From an uncultured Pirellula sp. (GTDB lineage: Bacteria; Planctomycetota; Planctomycetia; Pirellulales; Pirellulaceae): a DNA stretch of 63,949 nt. Made by a program: the position numbers and the translations under genes. The stretch spans positions 1 through 63,949 of the forward strand of contig CAIOHR010000179.1 of NCBI GenBank assembly GCA_903858115.1. Direction: 5' to 3'. How positions within the stretch are numbered: position 1 is the stretch's first letter; each line of letters starts with the position of its first letter. This document shows positions 1-8,740 of the stretch, piece by piece. The notes beneath the pieces are model-generated. The model did no database searches. It was not told the origin of the DNA and saw only the letters and a program-made list of their open reading frames with translations.

Positions 1-10
1 AAACGCGAGT

Positions 11-250
11 GTTCCTCGTTACCACGTTGTTCCTCGTTACCACGTTGTTCGTCAACGTGGGACGATAGCCGAAACCAGCCGCGAGATGATGAGTTCGCAC
101 ATCACTACGTTGCTTGCCAACGTAGGATGCTGGTCAGGTTCCGTGCGTTGTCTGGCCATCGCACCACGCTGACGAGCAGCGTGGTGGCGTCATTCGATAC
201 GGACCCGATGTCTGGTTACGGCTATGGCCCTACGCTGACCAGCAGCGTAG
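11..250. repeat. Cluster of short hairpin repeats with 5-nt loops
   Basis: Four perfect inverted repeats, each with a 5-nt loop. Arms 40-47/53-60 (CCACGTTG, loop TTCGT); 105-112/118-125 (CTACGTTG, loop CTTGC); 162-171/177-186 (CACCACGCTG, loop ACGAG); 230-237/243-250 (CTACGCTG, loop ACCAG). The first is preceded by an 18-bp tandem direct repeat (11-28 and 29-46, GTTCCTCGTTACCACGTT). The loop length is constant while the stems vary but stay complementary, which points to selection on structure or copying by a hairpin-recognising enzyme. The rest of 1-354 shows no credible gene; the short reading frame running through it only translates the repeats. Similar hairpins recur at 3766-3861. Confidence 0.8.
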
Positions 251-354
251 TAGCCGATGGCGATTGCATGTCCATCCGCTCGCTTCACTCGCGCGGGACC
301 AATAGTCGGCAAATAGAGCTGGGACCTGGCAAGGAAGCGCCAAAAGGGCTCTGC

Positions 355-2175
355 CTAGCCTAGCTTCTGGGCATCGACCTTCATCGCGGCGATGCGATCG
401 GTGACGGTTTTCTTGGCTGCGGTGAGATCACTACCGTGAACGGGCTCGTAGCCGAAGAGATAGAACTTCACCTTGGGCTCGGTTCCGGATGGTCGGACGG
501 CGATTGCGTTCCCCGATGGACGGTCAGTTCCAGGTAGGGCCAGATCGAGCATGAGCATGTTGCTCTTCGGTGCATCCAATGGTAACGTCTCGCCCCCGAC
601 GATTTTGCAAGTCAAATTGCCGTAGTCTCGAACGGAGACTACTTTGAGGCCACCCATCGTCGCAGGCGGATTGTCGCGAAGCGATTGCATCAGTTTCTTC
701 ATGTTCTGCATCCCTTCGCTACCCTCCATCTGCACGTTGATCAAATCTTCGCGATAGCAACCATGCTTGGTCAGCAACTGATCGAGCCTCTGATGCAGCG
801 TGATGCCTTCGGCCTTCAAATCCGCTGCCAATTGAGCCATGAGCAAACATGCGACTGCGCCATCTTTATCGCGCACATATTGGCCGATCATGTAGCCATG
901 TGACTCTTCGGTGCCGAAGGCGAAGTCCGATGGCCCGCATGCATCCATGAGCCCCGCGATCCATTTGAATCCAACATGGATATTTCCTTCACAACGAACG
1001 TTGTAACTCTCTGCAATACGGCGAATCAATTCGGTGGTCACCAACGTCTTGATCACATAGGTCTTGGCTGTGAGTTGCTTGGCTGCAGTCATTTTCTTCA
1101 GCACAAAGTCAGTCAACAACGCACCGAGTTGATTCCCGTTGATAGTGCCCCATGCGGAGCCTTCGTCCATCGTGAGTGGTGCAGCGCAACCCATGCGGTC
1201 GCAATCTGGATCCGTAGCCAAGATAAGATCGGCCTTTTTCGCCTTGGCTTCGACGATGATGGCATCGAAGACGATACTGTTTTCCGGATTGCTCACATGC
1301 CCCGGAACGTTTGGGAAATCGCCATCTGGCTTGGCATGAGGTTCGTAAATATGAACGTCGTGGAAGCCGGTAGCCTCGAGCAATGGCAATACAGCAAACC
1401 CACCCACACCGTGCAGTGGCGAATAAATGACCCGCACATCGCGACTGCCCGGCCAAGCGTATTTGCTGGCTGCCGCTTTGAAATCCTTGTCGATCGATTC
1501 CGTAACGATCGAGACTTGGCCTTTGGCGAGCGCCTCTTTGAAAGGAACCGTCTTGATTTTCTGGACGTTCATGACCCGATCGATGATCGCCGAGTCGTGA
1601 GGTGGCAACACTTGCCCGCCCGTGGACCAATAGACTTTGACCGCGTTGTCGCTGGGTGGGTTGTGAGACGCGGTCACCATGATCCCGCAGCTACACTTCA
1701 TGGCCCGGACAGCGAACGAAAGTTGGGGCGTGGCTCGATAATCGTCTAGGAAATAGACCGTGAAGCCGTTTGCCACCATGATCGAGGCACACAATTCTGC
1801 AAAATGTCGCGAGTTGTGGCGGGTATCGTAAGCGATGGCGCACGAGAGGGGGCGAGGCAGATCCGCTTGGCCGACGATGTATTCTGCTAGCCCTTGGGCG
1901 CTTTCGCCGATCGTCCGATCGTTGATAGCGTTTGACCCGATCGGGTACATCCGTCCCCGCCGACCGCCAGTCCCAAATGGGATAATGGTCCAGAAAGCGT
2001 CATCGAGCGCTTGCCATTTTTCTGCTTCGACGTGCTCCAGGACCGAGGGAACGTACTCTGCGTAACGGTCTTCGGTTAGCCAGCATTTCAGGTTCGAGAC
2101 GGCTCCGGAGCTGATTTTTTTGGAATGGGCAGCAGATTCTATGCGTTCGATGGCTTGCGAAGCGGATATTGGCAT
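355..2175 (-). CDS. Phosphoglucomutase/phosphomannomutase family protein
   Basis: Alpha-D-phosphohexomutase of about 606 residues, expected to interconvert hexose-1- and hexose-6-phosphates (glucose or mannose) in the cytoplasm and so link glycolysis to polysaccharide and nucleotide-sugar synthesis. The family's key parts are present in order: phosphoserine loop TASHNPPSDN with catalytic Ser near residue 170, metal loop DPDCDR at about 322-327, sugar-binding GTEESHG, and the C-terminal phosphate-binding RPSGTEPK near 561. The length fits the long PGM/PMM type common in Planctomycetes rather than the roughly 460-residue ManB type. The ATG at 2175 is preferred; an in-frame TTG at 2184 adds three residues. 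No strong Shine-Dalgarno is visible. It is transcribed away from the clpP pair. Glucose versus mannose specificity cannot be told from sequence. Confidence 0.93.
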   Translation of the reverse strand: MPISASQAIERIESAAHSKKISSGAVSNLKCWLTEDRYAEYVPSVLEHVEAEKWQALDDAFWTIIPFGTGGRRGRMYPIGSNAINDRTIGESAQGLAEYIVGQADLPRPLSCAIAYDTRHNSRHFAELCASIMVANGFTVYFLDDYRATPQLSFAVRAMKCSCGIMVTASHNPPSDNAVKVYWSTGGQVLPPHDSAIIDRVMNVQKIKTVPFKEALAKGQVSIVTESIDKDFKAAASKYAWPGSRDVRVIYSPLHGVGGFAVLPLLEATGFHDVHIYEPHAKPDGDFPNVPGHVSNPENSIVFDAIIVEAKAKKADLILATDPDCDRMGCAAPLTMDEGSAWGTINGNQLGALLTDFVLKKMTAAKQLTAKTYVIKTLVTTELIRRIAESYNVRCEGNIHVGFKWIAGLMDACGPSDFAFGTEESHGYMIGQYVRDKDGAVACLLMAQLAADLKAEGITLHQRLDQLLTKHGCYREDLINVQMEGSEGMQNMKKLMQSLRDNPPATMGGLKVVSVRDYGNLTCKIVGGETLPLDAPKSNMLMLDLALPGTDRPSGNAIAVRPSGTEPKVKFYLFGYEPVHGSDLTAAKKTVTDRIAAMKVDAQKLG

Positions 2176-2390
2176 GGGAAACAATTCTGGAATCGAGAGG
2201 GGTAGCGACGCTGGAAGTTGGAATTTTAGTGGGAACCTGCAATCGATGCTATGACTGCATGTCGATGACAGGAAGAGTAATCAGTCGATTTAGTCGCGGT
2301 ACAGGCTTAGTACCCTTGCCAAAAGCAGGCATATCGAAAAGATGTACACATCCAGAAGTTGTTTCACTCAAATGAATAAGGAAAGATCAA

Positions 2391-3014
2391 TTGAGTTACT
2401 TTCCAAACATGCAACCCGTGTTTGATTCCCACGCGCATCAAAGCTACCAACGCCAGCGTCAAATGACGTTGGGAGATTTGCTCCTTGAAAACCGAATCGT
2501 TTTCCTTCAGGGGGAAATCTACACCGGCAATGCGAACGAAGTCGTGATGAAGCTCCTCTTCTTGCAGAGCGAGAATCGTCGAAAAGACATTCATTTTTAC
2601 ATCAACTCCCCAGGTGGCGAAGTAGTTTCGACCTTGGCAATTTACGACACGATGCAGATGCTTTCGTGCCCAGTCGCGACTTATTGTGTCGGGCAGGCTG
2701 CGAGTGGTGGAGCGGTTCTATTGGCAGGCGGTTCACCTGGCAAACGCTATTGCTTACCGAACAGCACGGTCATGGTTCACCAACCGCACGGTGGTGTCCG
2801 AGGACAAATCTCGGATATCGAGATCCAAGCGAACGAGATTTTGAGAATGCGAACGCAACTCAATGAGATCCTCGCCAAGCACACCGGCAAGACTGTGGAT
2901 CAAATCGCCAAAGATACCGACCGCGATTTCTTCTTAACAGCCAACGAGGCAAAAGAGTATGGAATCGTCGATCACCTGCTGACCAAGCAAATCGCCGATG
3001 ACGATAGCAAATAA
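2391..3014 (+). CDS. clpP: ATP-dependent Clp protease proteolytic subunit, paralogue 1
   Basis: ClpP serine peptidase (207 residues) that forms the barrel-shaped proteolytic core used with a Clp ATPase for protein turnover in the cytoplasm. The catalytic triad is complete: Ser105 in [10 protein letters not shown], His130 in MVHQPHGG and Asp179 in TDRDFF. The usual Met after the catalytic Ser (AASMGA) is Gly here, unlike the second copy. The start is a TTG at 2391, chosen because AAGGA at 2378-2382 lies 8 nt upstream; the first in-frame ATG (2409) has no such site. A second clpP follows after 47 bp, so the two probably form one operon and may build a mixed ClpP1P2 particle, as known in several other bacteria. 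No clpX or clpA is in the window. Confidence 0.95.
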   Translation: MSYFPNMQPVFDSHAHQSYQRQRQMTLGDLLLENRIVFLQGEIYTGNANEVVMKLLFLQSENRRKDIHFYINSPGGEVVSTLAIYDTMQMLSCPVATYCVGQAASGGAVLLAGGSPGKRYCLPNSTVMVHQPHGGVRGQISDIEIQANEILRMRTQLNEILAKHTGKTVDQIAKDTDRDFFLTANEAKEYGIVDHLLTKQIADDDSK

Positions 3015-3061
3015 TTCCATAACGCGAAAACAACCATAGATCCAGAACGGAGTTTAGTTTA

Positions 3062-3667
3062 ATGCCATTGATACCATACGTCATTGAGAAGAGTGGTCGA
3101 GAAGAGCGAGTCTACGACATCTATAGTCGTCTGCTCAAGGATCGGATTATCTTCTTGGGAACGCAAGTGGACGACGAGATCGCCAATGCGCTCGTTGCAC
3201 AAATGCTCTTCTTGCAAAGCGATGATCCGAAGGCGGACATTCACATGTATATCAACAGCCCAGGTGGCAGTGTCAGCGCCGGGATGGCGATTTACGACAC
3301 GATGCAATTCGTTTCCTGCGACGTAGCGACCTATTGCATTGGACAAGCCGCATCGATGGGAGCCGTCCTATTAACAGCGGGTGCCAAGAATAAACGATAT
3401 TCGCTTCCGAATTCCCGAATCATGATCCACCAGCCTTTGGCGGGCATGCAAGGAACGGCTGAAGAGATTTCTATCCACGTGACCGAGTTTCGCCGTACCA
3501 AACGTCGCTTGAACGAAATCCTTATCAAGCATTGCGGACAAGATCTCGAAAAGATCGAAAAAGATACCAACCGAGATCGATTTATGGATCCGGAAGAGGC
3601 TGTAGGGTACGGACTGATCGATAAGGTCGTCGAGTCCATGCCCCGCGTGGAAACACCAGCTACCTAG
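3062..3667 (+). CDS. clpP: ATP-dependent Clp protease proteolytic subunit, paralogue 2
   Basis: Second ClpP subunit (201 residues). The triad Ser98 (QAASMGAV), His123 (MIHQPLAG) and Asp172 (TNRDRF) matches canonical ClpP closely, including the Met after the catalytic Ser. The ATG at 3062 has ACGGAG at 3047-3052, 9 nt upstream. It lies 47 bp after the first clpP on the same strand and is presumably co-transcribed. The two paralogues share the INSPGG and IYDTMQ segments but differ clearly around the active site and N-terminus, which suggests specialised subunits rather than a recent duplication. A structured 69-bp repeat begins 16 bp after the stop codon. Confidence 0.95.
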   Translation: MPLIPYVIEKSGREERVYDIYSRLLKDRIIFLGTQVDDEIANALVAQMLFLQSDDPKADIHMYINSPGGSVSAGMAIYDTMQFVSCDVATYCIGQAASMGAVLLTAGAKNKRYSLPNSRIMIHQPLAGMQGTAEEISIHVTEFRRTKRRLNEILIKHCGQDLEKIEKDTNRDRFMDPEEAVGYGLIDKVVESMPRVETPAT

Positions 3668-3683
3668 ACACGATTGATAAAGT

Positions 3684-3752
3684 TAGCAGGCACGCTCCGT
3701 CGTGCCGTCCGCTCTTCAAGATTTGCAGGGATTCTAGGTGGATGGCACATGG
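3684..3752 (+). repeat. 69-bp structured repeat, copy A
   Basis: A 69-bp sequence directly behind the clpP operon. It matches 12732-12800 at 63 of 69 positions, in the same orientation relative to the upstream gene. It contains an imperfect stem, 3701-3710 with 3740-3749 (GTGCCGTCC paired with GGATGGCAC, one G-T pair). The corresponding stem in the other copy is a perfect 10 bp. The position just after a stop codon in both cases suggests a 3'-UTR or terminator-like element, or an insertion preference. Confidence 0.8.
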
Positions 3753-3765
3753 GATTGTCCTGCCC

Positions 3766-3861
3766 CCAGTTGGCTTGTCGGCTTGTCCAACTGGAGCAGA
3801 AGGTTAGCGGCTAGAATCATGCAGCTTGCGCCAGACGTCGCCGGTCGGCTTGTCCGACCGG
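3766..3861. repeat. Pair of hairpin repeats with CTTGT loops
   Basis: Two hairpins of the same design as the cluster at 11-250. The second, 3841-3848/3854-3861, is a perfect 8-bp stem with the 5-nt loop CTTGT. The first, 3766-3773/3787-3794, has the loop CTTGTCGGCTTGT, in which the 5-nt loop unit is duplicated, as if one hairpin had been inserted into or recombined with another. Confidence 0.75.
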
Positions 3862-4130
3862 TACGCAAGGTTCGTTAGCCAATGAACCTGATTCACCAGT
3901 GACGCAAGGTCACAGGGGTCTTTCCAATCGCCTAGCCTCGGTTCCTAGCTTGAAACCATATTCACCAAGCGGCACGAGGCCGCTGGGGTCTCAACGGAAC
4001 GAAAGTTGCAAATTCGAAAGTCGCTGCAATACCAAATTTTTAACCGCCCGGGATGCGCCTACTACTTTGATTTTTGCCAGTTCTGTCTACCCGGGCGACT
4101 ATTCACGTAATCACCACAATTCTTAAATTG

Positions 4131-4164
4131 AACGGCATGCCAAATCTTTGGCATGCCGTTTTTT
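4131..4164 (+). terminator. Strong intrinsic-type terminator
   Basis: A perfect 14-bp inverted repeat (4131-4144 with 4147-4160, AACGGCATGCCAAA/TTTGGCATGCCGTT) followed by a run of T (4159-4164). It is placed to stop rightward transcription before the gene at 4319. It lies 460 bp after the clpP stop, so either the transcript has a long 3' region or an unseen short transcript ends here. Confidence 0.8.
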
Positions 4165-4318
4165 GTTTCCATGGAAGACGCTTGAGTCTTTGAAAATCTC
4201 GGCTTTGATCGTGAAAAATTCAATGGATTGGATTCAAGACTGGCATGTGCGATCGCCGCCCGCTAAGATCAGTTAGTGTGGCTTTAGTGTGCGTTAAGGA
4301 TTCTTGAAGGATTTATGA

Positions 4319-5773
4319 ATGGTACAGTTGCGTTCTGCTCGTATGGCATTGGCCGCATCGATTGTGTTCGGATTACTTGGCGTCTCTGGTAATGCAGAAC
4401 CACCGCTCGGTAGCAAGCGAACTGCTCTCGACGACTACGTTTCGAAACCTGATAGCACCTACAGTTGGTCTACCGAGAATACGGTGCAGACCGGGCCGCT
4501 CAAAACGTCTGTGGTCCGTCTCAAGACGCAAACATGGCGCACAGAAAAAGATGTCGATCGCCCGGTTTGGGAACATTGGCTTGTCATTACGGTGCCGGAG
4601 AAAGTTACCTCGGATCGCGTGTTTTTGCTGATCGGTGGCGGAAGTCACGACAGCAAAATGCCGACCGGCCCGGATGCAATTACCGGTGCGATTGCTCAAT
4701 CGACAGGTGGTATTGTTGCCGAGTTAAAGAATGTCCCGAATCAGCCTCTGGTGTTTCATCAAGACGGACAACCTCGGACGGAGGATGATCTGATCGGGTA
4801 CGCGTGGTCGCAATTTTTGGAAACGGGCGATGCAACTTGGTTGCCTCGACTGCCGATGGTCAAGAGTGCGGTCCGTGCGATGGACTGCATCACTGAGTTT
4901 GCAGCATCGGAGGCAGGTGGCAAGCACAAGGTGACGAAGTTTGTAGTAGGCGGCGGCTCGAAACGTGGTTGGACCACTTGGATGACAGGTGCGGCTGACA
5001 ATCGAGTGGAAGCCGTCGTTCCGATTGTGATCGATGTCGTCAATGTAGAGAACTCCCTGCGGCACCATGCAGAGGCATACGGATTCTGGTCTGCTGCCAT
5101 CGGCAATTACTACCAACATAAAATCTTGCAACGGTTCGATCATCCACGGATGAAAGACTTGTATTCGATTGAAGATCCGTACTACTATCGCAATCGATTG
5201 ACCATGCCAAAGTACATTGTGAACGGCAGTGGCGATCAGTTTTTTCTTCCCGACTCCTCTCAGTTCTATTACGACGACTTGAAAGGGGAAAAAATCATTC
5301 GTTATGTGCCGAATGCAGATCATGGTCTGAAGAATACCGATGCAGTCCAAAGCATTGCAACCTTTTACAACATGGTGGCTACCGGAAAGCCACGTCCCGA
5401 GTACTCTTGGACCTTTGAAAAAGATGGAACGATTCGAGTTGTCACGAAGTCTAAGCCGAAGAAGGTCTTAGTTTGGAGCGCGAACAATCCGAAGGCTCGC
5501 GATTTCCGATTGATGACGATTGGTCCTGCCTTCACTAGCCAGGAACTATCGGCAACGAGCGAGGGAGTCTATGTCGCACCGAAAGCAGAATCACTACCTG
5601 GTTGGACAGCCAGCTTTGTCGAGTTAACATACGACGTGGGTGGTCCGTTTCCTTTGGTCGTAACGACTGCGGTCAAGGTAACTCCAGTCGATTTGCCCTT
5701 CCGCGGACTAGACCTGACGAAGGTCGGCTATGAGATGGAGTTGAAAGATAAAGTGAATCAAACAGGAAAGTGA
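4319..5773 (+). CDS. PhoPQ-activated pathogenicity-related family hydrolase
   Basis: A 484-residue exported protein of the PqaA/PhoPQ-related family, which has an alpha/beta-hydrolase fold; its substrate is not known. A signal peptide is seen at residues 9-26 (MALAASIVFGLLGVSGNA). Diagnostic features are YAWSQFLETGD, the nucleophile-elbow-like GGGSKRGWTTW with Ser at about 214, the INGSGDQFF-like segment (here VNGSGDQFFLPDS) and a late NADHGL holding the probable catalytic His. A beta-rich C-terminal domain follows. The ATG at 4319 has GAAGGA at 4306-4311, 7 nt upstream. It stands alone between a terminator and the DUF1559 gene. Despite the family name, nothing here indicates pathogenicity; such genes are common in Planctomycetes. 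Confidence 0.88.
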   Translation: MVQLRSARMALAASIVFGLLGVSGNAEPPLGSKRTALDDYVSKPDSTYSWSTENTVQTGPLKTSVVRLKTQTWRTEKDVDRPVWEHWLVITVPEKVTSDRVFLLIGGGSHDSKMPTGPDAITGAIAQSTGGIVAELKNVPNQPLVFHQDGQPRTEDDLIGYAWSQFLETGDATWLPRLPMVKSAVRAMDCITEFAASEAGGKHKVTKFVVGGGSKRGWTTWMTGAADNRVEAVVPIVIDVVNVENSLRHHAEAYGFWSAAIGNYYQHKILQRFDHPRMKDLYSIEDPYYYRNRLTMPKYIVNGSGDQFFLPDSSQFYYDDLKGEKIIRYVPNADHGLKNTDAVQSIATFYNMVATGKPRPEYSWTFEKDGTIRVVTKSKPKKVLVWSANNPKARDFRLMTIGPAFTSQELSATSEGVYVAPKAESLPGWTASFVELTYDVGGPFPLVVTTAVKVTPVDLPFRGLDLTKVGYEMELKDKVNQTGK

Positions 5774-5886
5774 TGATTAGCAGCGGTTGCCCGAATGCTG
5801 CGGAATGGTTGCCTGCCGTCGAGTCGAAGGACCGACGGTTAATGAATGTAATTTTTGAATTGTGTTTTTCTTGTCAAAGGTAGATT

Positions 5887-6933
5887 ATGAAAAGAGTATT
5901 TACAAAACGTGGGTTCACTCTGGTGGAACTACTCGTGGTCATCGCCATTATCGGCATCCTGGTTGGTCTTTTGCTTCCGGCTGTCCAAGCTGCTCGCGAA
6001 GCCGCGCGGCGGATGCAATGCTCGAACAACCTCAAGCAAATGGGGCTCGCGCTGCACAACCACGAATCGACCTTCAAATGGGTACCCGCATGGAGACGTG
6101 AGTTTTTGCTCACTGATACCTATGCATCTACGGGAAATCCCTACTTTACTTTGACAGGAGATGCTCGCAGCCCGCATGGTCCACTAGGGCAACTGCTTCC
6201 CTATTTGGAGCAATCCAATGTCACCAACCTATTCGATTCGAAAAAAGCGCTTCTGGATCCAGTGAATAATGTTCCGCCATTTCCAGGAGCTCGCAATAAT
6301 CCCACGGCAATGTCCAGAATTCCTGTATTTATTTGCCCCTCGGTGCCCGATAGCCCTTCGAATTACGGCCCTTACTTTGCCCCTTTAGGCATGCCATCAA
6401 ATACGGCGTATAACTTGCCCCGAACCGACTATGCGCCAATGCGAGGTATCCATGCATGGACGGCACAGTGTGTTGGATTGCCAAATGCGAACACCGAAAA
6501 CGGGATGTTGGGTACGACCAACCCACAAACCAAATTTACCGTGAAGTTTTCGGAAACCTCGGACGGACTGTCGAATACGTTTTGCTTTGTGGAGATTGCT
6601 GGCAAGCAAAACGTGTTTTTCATGAACCGTAACATTACTGTCCAACCCAACTTCATCAACCTGAATTCGTTCTACGGCGATTGGAATATTGCCCGTCAGG
6701 TGCGGAGCGTGAATACCGCCGTGGTTCCCACTCCCGCAGCGACCAATGGAGCTCAGGGGTGTTCGATCATCAACGTTTTCAATGCGAACAATCCATATTC
6801 ATTCCACACTGGAGGCATTCAGGCCGTCCGCGGTGACGGATCCGTCGGGTTCTCAAGTCAAAACATGGACAATCGCGTTTTTGTCGCCTTGCTCTCCCGC
6901 GATGGCGGAGAAACTGTGGCGGAGGAGAACTAA
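5887..6933 (+). CDS. DUF1559 family protein with prepilin-type N-terminus (1)
   Basis: A 348-residue member of the large planctomycete DUF1559 family. The type IV pilin-like leader [10 protein letters not shown] and the following hydrophobic helix through [16 protein letters not shown] are at residues 7-36, so the protein is expected to be processed by a prepilin peptidase and anchored or assembled at the envelope. The conserved [17 protein letters not shown] stretch follows, and the family's C-terminal motif appears as HTGG...GDGSV at about 306-318. The cellular role is not established; a pseudopilin or surface role is inferred from the leader only. The ATG at 5887 follows an AAAGG stretch. 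The stop codon abuts the GTG of a lipoprotein gene, so the two are surely co-expressed. Confidence 0.92.
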   Translation: MKRVFTKRGFTLVELLVVIAIIGILVGLLLPAVQAAREAARRMQCSNNLKQMGLALHNHESTFKWVPAWRREFLLTDTYASTGNPYFTLTGDARSPHGPLGQLLPYLEQSNVTNLFDSKKALLDPVNNVPPFPGARNNPTAMSRIPVFICPSVPDSPSNYGPYFAPLGMPSNTAYNLPRTDYAPMRGIHAWTAQCVGLPNANTENGMLGTTNPQTKFTVKFSETSDGLSNTFCFVEIAGKQNVFFMNRNITVQPNFINLNSFYGDWNIARQVRSVNTAVVPTPAATNGAQGCSIINVFNANNPYSFHTGGIQAVRGDGSVGFSSQNMDNRVFVALLSRDGGETVAEEN

Positions 6934-7425
6934 GTGAAGCTTCTCGCGATGTTCACGGATAGCCGCCATGGTAATTCAGGCCGGATCATGCATTGGCAGA
7001 TGATACTGGCTTGTGTGACTATGCTCGTGCTCCCAGGGTGTGGTGGCAGTGGGTCGTCCCTGGTAAAGGCCAAAGGCAAGGTGCTTGTGGACGGAACGCC
7101 AGCATCCGGTGCGATTCTATTGTTTCATCCGGAGTCTCCTTCGGGCGGCAATGTTGCGAATGCTATTGCCGACGAAAGCGGTGTGTACGCACCGCTTACG
7201 GGCGCGGATGAAGGGATTGCGGAAGGTGAATATCGCGTTACCGTGGTATGGCCCGATCCAAAGTTTAAGTCAGGGTCCGAAGGGGTGAAGTTTGGTGTTG
7301 CAGAGTCGAAAGACCCTCCCGATCTCCTCAAGGGAAAATTTGTTGCGAAGGACAAATCAAAACTTACTGTGGTAATTAGTAAGTCCAATGCAGAATTGAA
7401 ACCCTTGGAGATTAGCACCAAGTAA
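6934..7425 (+). CDS. Lipoprotein with transthyretin-like fold, DUF1559 partner
   Basis: A 163-residue putative lipoprotein. The GTG start at 6934 is favoured by GGAGGAG at 6921-6927, 6 nt upstream; ATGs at 6949 and 6988 are alternatives, the last giving a classical short leader. The lipobox is LPGC (VLPGCGGS), with Cys near residue 36. After it comes a beta-sandwich-like domain starting KGKVLVDGTPASGAILLFHP, typical of the planctomycete carboxypeptidase-regulatory-like proteins found beside DUF1559 genes. There is no spacer after the DUF1559 stop codon. A function in binding or stabilising the DUF1559 protein at the envelope is guilt by association. Confidence 0.82.
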   Translation: MKLLAMFTDSRHGNSGRIMHWQMILACVTMLVLPGCGGSGSSLVKAKGKVLVDGTPASGAILLFHPESPSGGNVANAIADESGVYAPLTGADEGIAEGEYRVTVVWPDPKFKSGSEGVKFGVAESKDPPDLLKGKFVAKDKSKLTVVISKSNAELKPLEISTK

Positions 7426-7550
7426 CGGGTCAATTGCTAGCGATCGCATCGCTGTTGTCTTGAACCAGGACATTTTGTTAGTCTAACGTGTTCTGGTGGG
7501 TAATCCGTTACCCGTTTGGTTTGTATTCGCGAAAGCCAAGGATGGCAATT

Positions 7551-8723
7551 ATGGGTCTACCTGCAAAACGAGGTGGAACAACCCCGATAGCAAAGAAGCA
7601 AAGACTTCAACGCGGTTCGCAAGTTCTGTTGGATGCATCCACCGCATTAAGAACCATTGCGGAATCGCTCGACGAGGATTTTCTCGTAGCGGTCGATCGC
7701 ATCCTCGCCATGCAAGGGTGCCTGATCGTATGTGGGATTGGCAAAGCCGGTCTTGTGGGTCGAAAGATTTCGGCCACCTTTGCATCGACCGGTACTCGCT
7801 CTCATTTCCTGCACCCGTCCGAGGCAATCCACGGTGATCTGGGGAGCATTGGGCCGAACGACGTTATGCTCATTCTCTCGAATAGCGGGGCAACCGAAGA
7901 GATCGTACGATTGCTTCCGTATGCCAGCAGAAGATCGGCTGGCATGATCGCAATCACGAGCGCAGGAAATAGCCCGCTCGCACGCGCTGCGGACATTGCT
8001 CTGATATTGCCACCCCTTAAAGAGGCATGCAGACACAATCTAGCTCCCTCGACTAGCACCACAGCGATGTTGGCGTTGGGGGACGCATTGGCGTTCGTCG
8101 TTAGCGAAGCGAGGGGCTTCGAAGTGGATGATTTCGCCGAATTGCATCCGGGCGGATCGCTCGGCCGCAAACTCTCGTCGGTAGATGAAGCGATGCGTCC
8201 CTTGTCGGAATGCCGAGTTGCGCGGAGTCTTCAGTCTGTACGCGAGATGCTGGGCGTGGTTGCAAGACCAGGGCGTCGAACAGGGGCGGTTATGTTGGTC
8301 GATGACGCCGGAGTTCTCGAAGGGATTTTTACCGACAGCGATCTAGCGAAGATGCTAGAGCATCGGCGAGAGCAAGAGTTGGATCAAGCCATTCGGAATG
8401 TGATGACCAAATCGTTTTCTGCCATCCAATCCGGCGCTCGACTTAGCGATGCCATCGATGTTATGGTTATGCGAAAGATTAGCGAACTACCTGTCGTCGA
8501 TCATCGAGATCACCCGATCGGATTGATCGATATTACCGATGTTCTACAGATCGAACATGAATGCCAAACTCCTAGCAACACTGCATTGCGGAATGCATCG
8601 AATGATTCGACTCATTCATTTGGTATGAAGTTAAAGAGTTCTAGTCTTGGGAATGGGCCAACGATGGACGACGAGTGGTCTGAAGCTCCTCGAACCCTCC
8701 GATTTTTTGGACCCAAGTCGTAG
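7551..8723 (+). CDS. kdsD: KpsF/GutQ-type sugar isomerase (D-arabinose-5-phosphate isomerase)
   Basis: About 390 residues: N-terminal SIS domain followed by two CBS domains, the architecture of KdsD/KpsF. It would convert D-ribulose-5-phosphate to D-arabinose-5-phosphate, the first step to Kdo for lipopolysaccharide. The SIS motifs GIGKAGLVGRK, HPSEAIHGDLG and LSNSGATEE are seen, then the LHPGGSLGRKL linker; the CBS pair spans about residues 210-340. A C-terminal extension of roughly 50 residues has no recognisable domain. The ATG at 7551 is preferred because AAGGA (7538-7542) lies 8 nt upstream; the frame is open back to a GTG at 7488. The next gene encodes a KdsC-like phosphatase, which supports the Kdo assignment. 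Confidence 0.9.
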   Translation: MGLPAKRGGTTPIAKKQRLQRGSQVLLDASTALRTIAESLDEDFLVAVDRILAMQGCLIVCGIGKAGLVGRKISATFASTGTRSHFLHPSEAIHGDLGSIGPNDVMLILSNSGATEEIVRLLPYASRRSAGMIAITSAGNSPLARAADIALILPPLKEACRHNLAPSTSTTAMLALGDALAFVVSEARGFEVDDFAELHPGGSLGRKLSSVDEAMRPLSECRVARSLQSVREMLGVVARPGRRTGAVMLVDDAGVLEGIFTDSDLAKMLEHRREQELDQAIRNVMTKSFSAIQSGARLSDAIDVMVMRKISELPVVDHRDHPIGLIDITDVLQIEHECQTPSNTALRNASNDSTHSFGMKLKSSSLGNGPTMDDEWSEAPRTLRFFGPKS

Positions 8724-8740
8724 GTTCATCACTCCGATTC

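Larger units (their letters stand above)
3668..4318. other. Repeat-rich intergenic region
   Basis: No credible gene. From the left it holds the 69-bp repeat (3684-3752), a hairpin CCAGTTGG/CCAACTGG (3766-3773/3787-3794) whose 13-nt loop contains CTTGT twice, a hairpin CCGGTCGG-CTTGT-CCGACCGG (3841-3861), an 8-bp GC-rich inverted repeat with a 37-nt loop (4045-4052/4090-4097), and the terminator at 4131-4164. A short reading frame at 3899-4126 has no ribosome-binding site or recognisable family and crosses these repeats. Confidence 0.7.

Noticed and set aside
11..250. Hairpin cluster as a CRISPR array
   Set aside because: The repeats are short, differ from each other, are irregularly spaced, and no cas gene is present.
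127..363. 78-codon frame on the plus strand
   Set aside because: It runs through the hairpin repeats and gives repeated TLTSSVVA peptides; no gene features.
976..1749. 257-codon frame on the plus strand
   Set aside because: It lies fully opposite the phosphoglucomutase gene, whose catalytic motifs are intact; no recognisable family and atypical composition.
3899..4126. 75-codon frame in the repeat-rich gap
   Set aside because: No ribosome-binding site or family; overlaps inverted repeats and ends just before the terminator.
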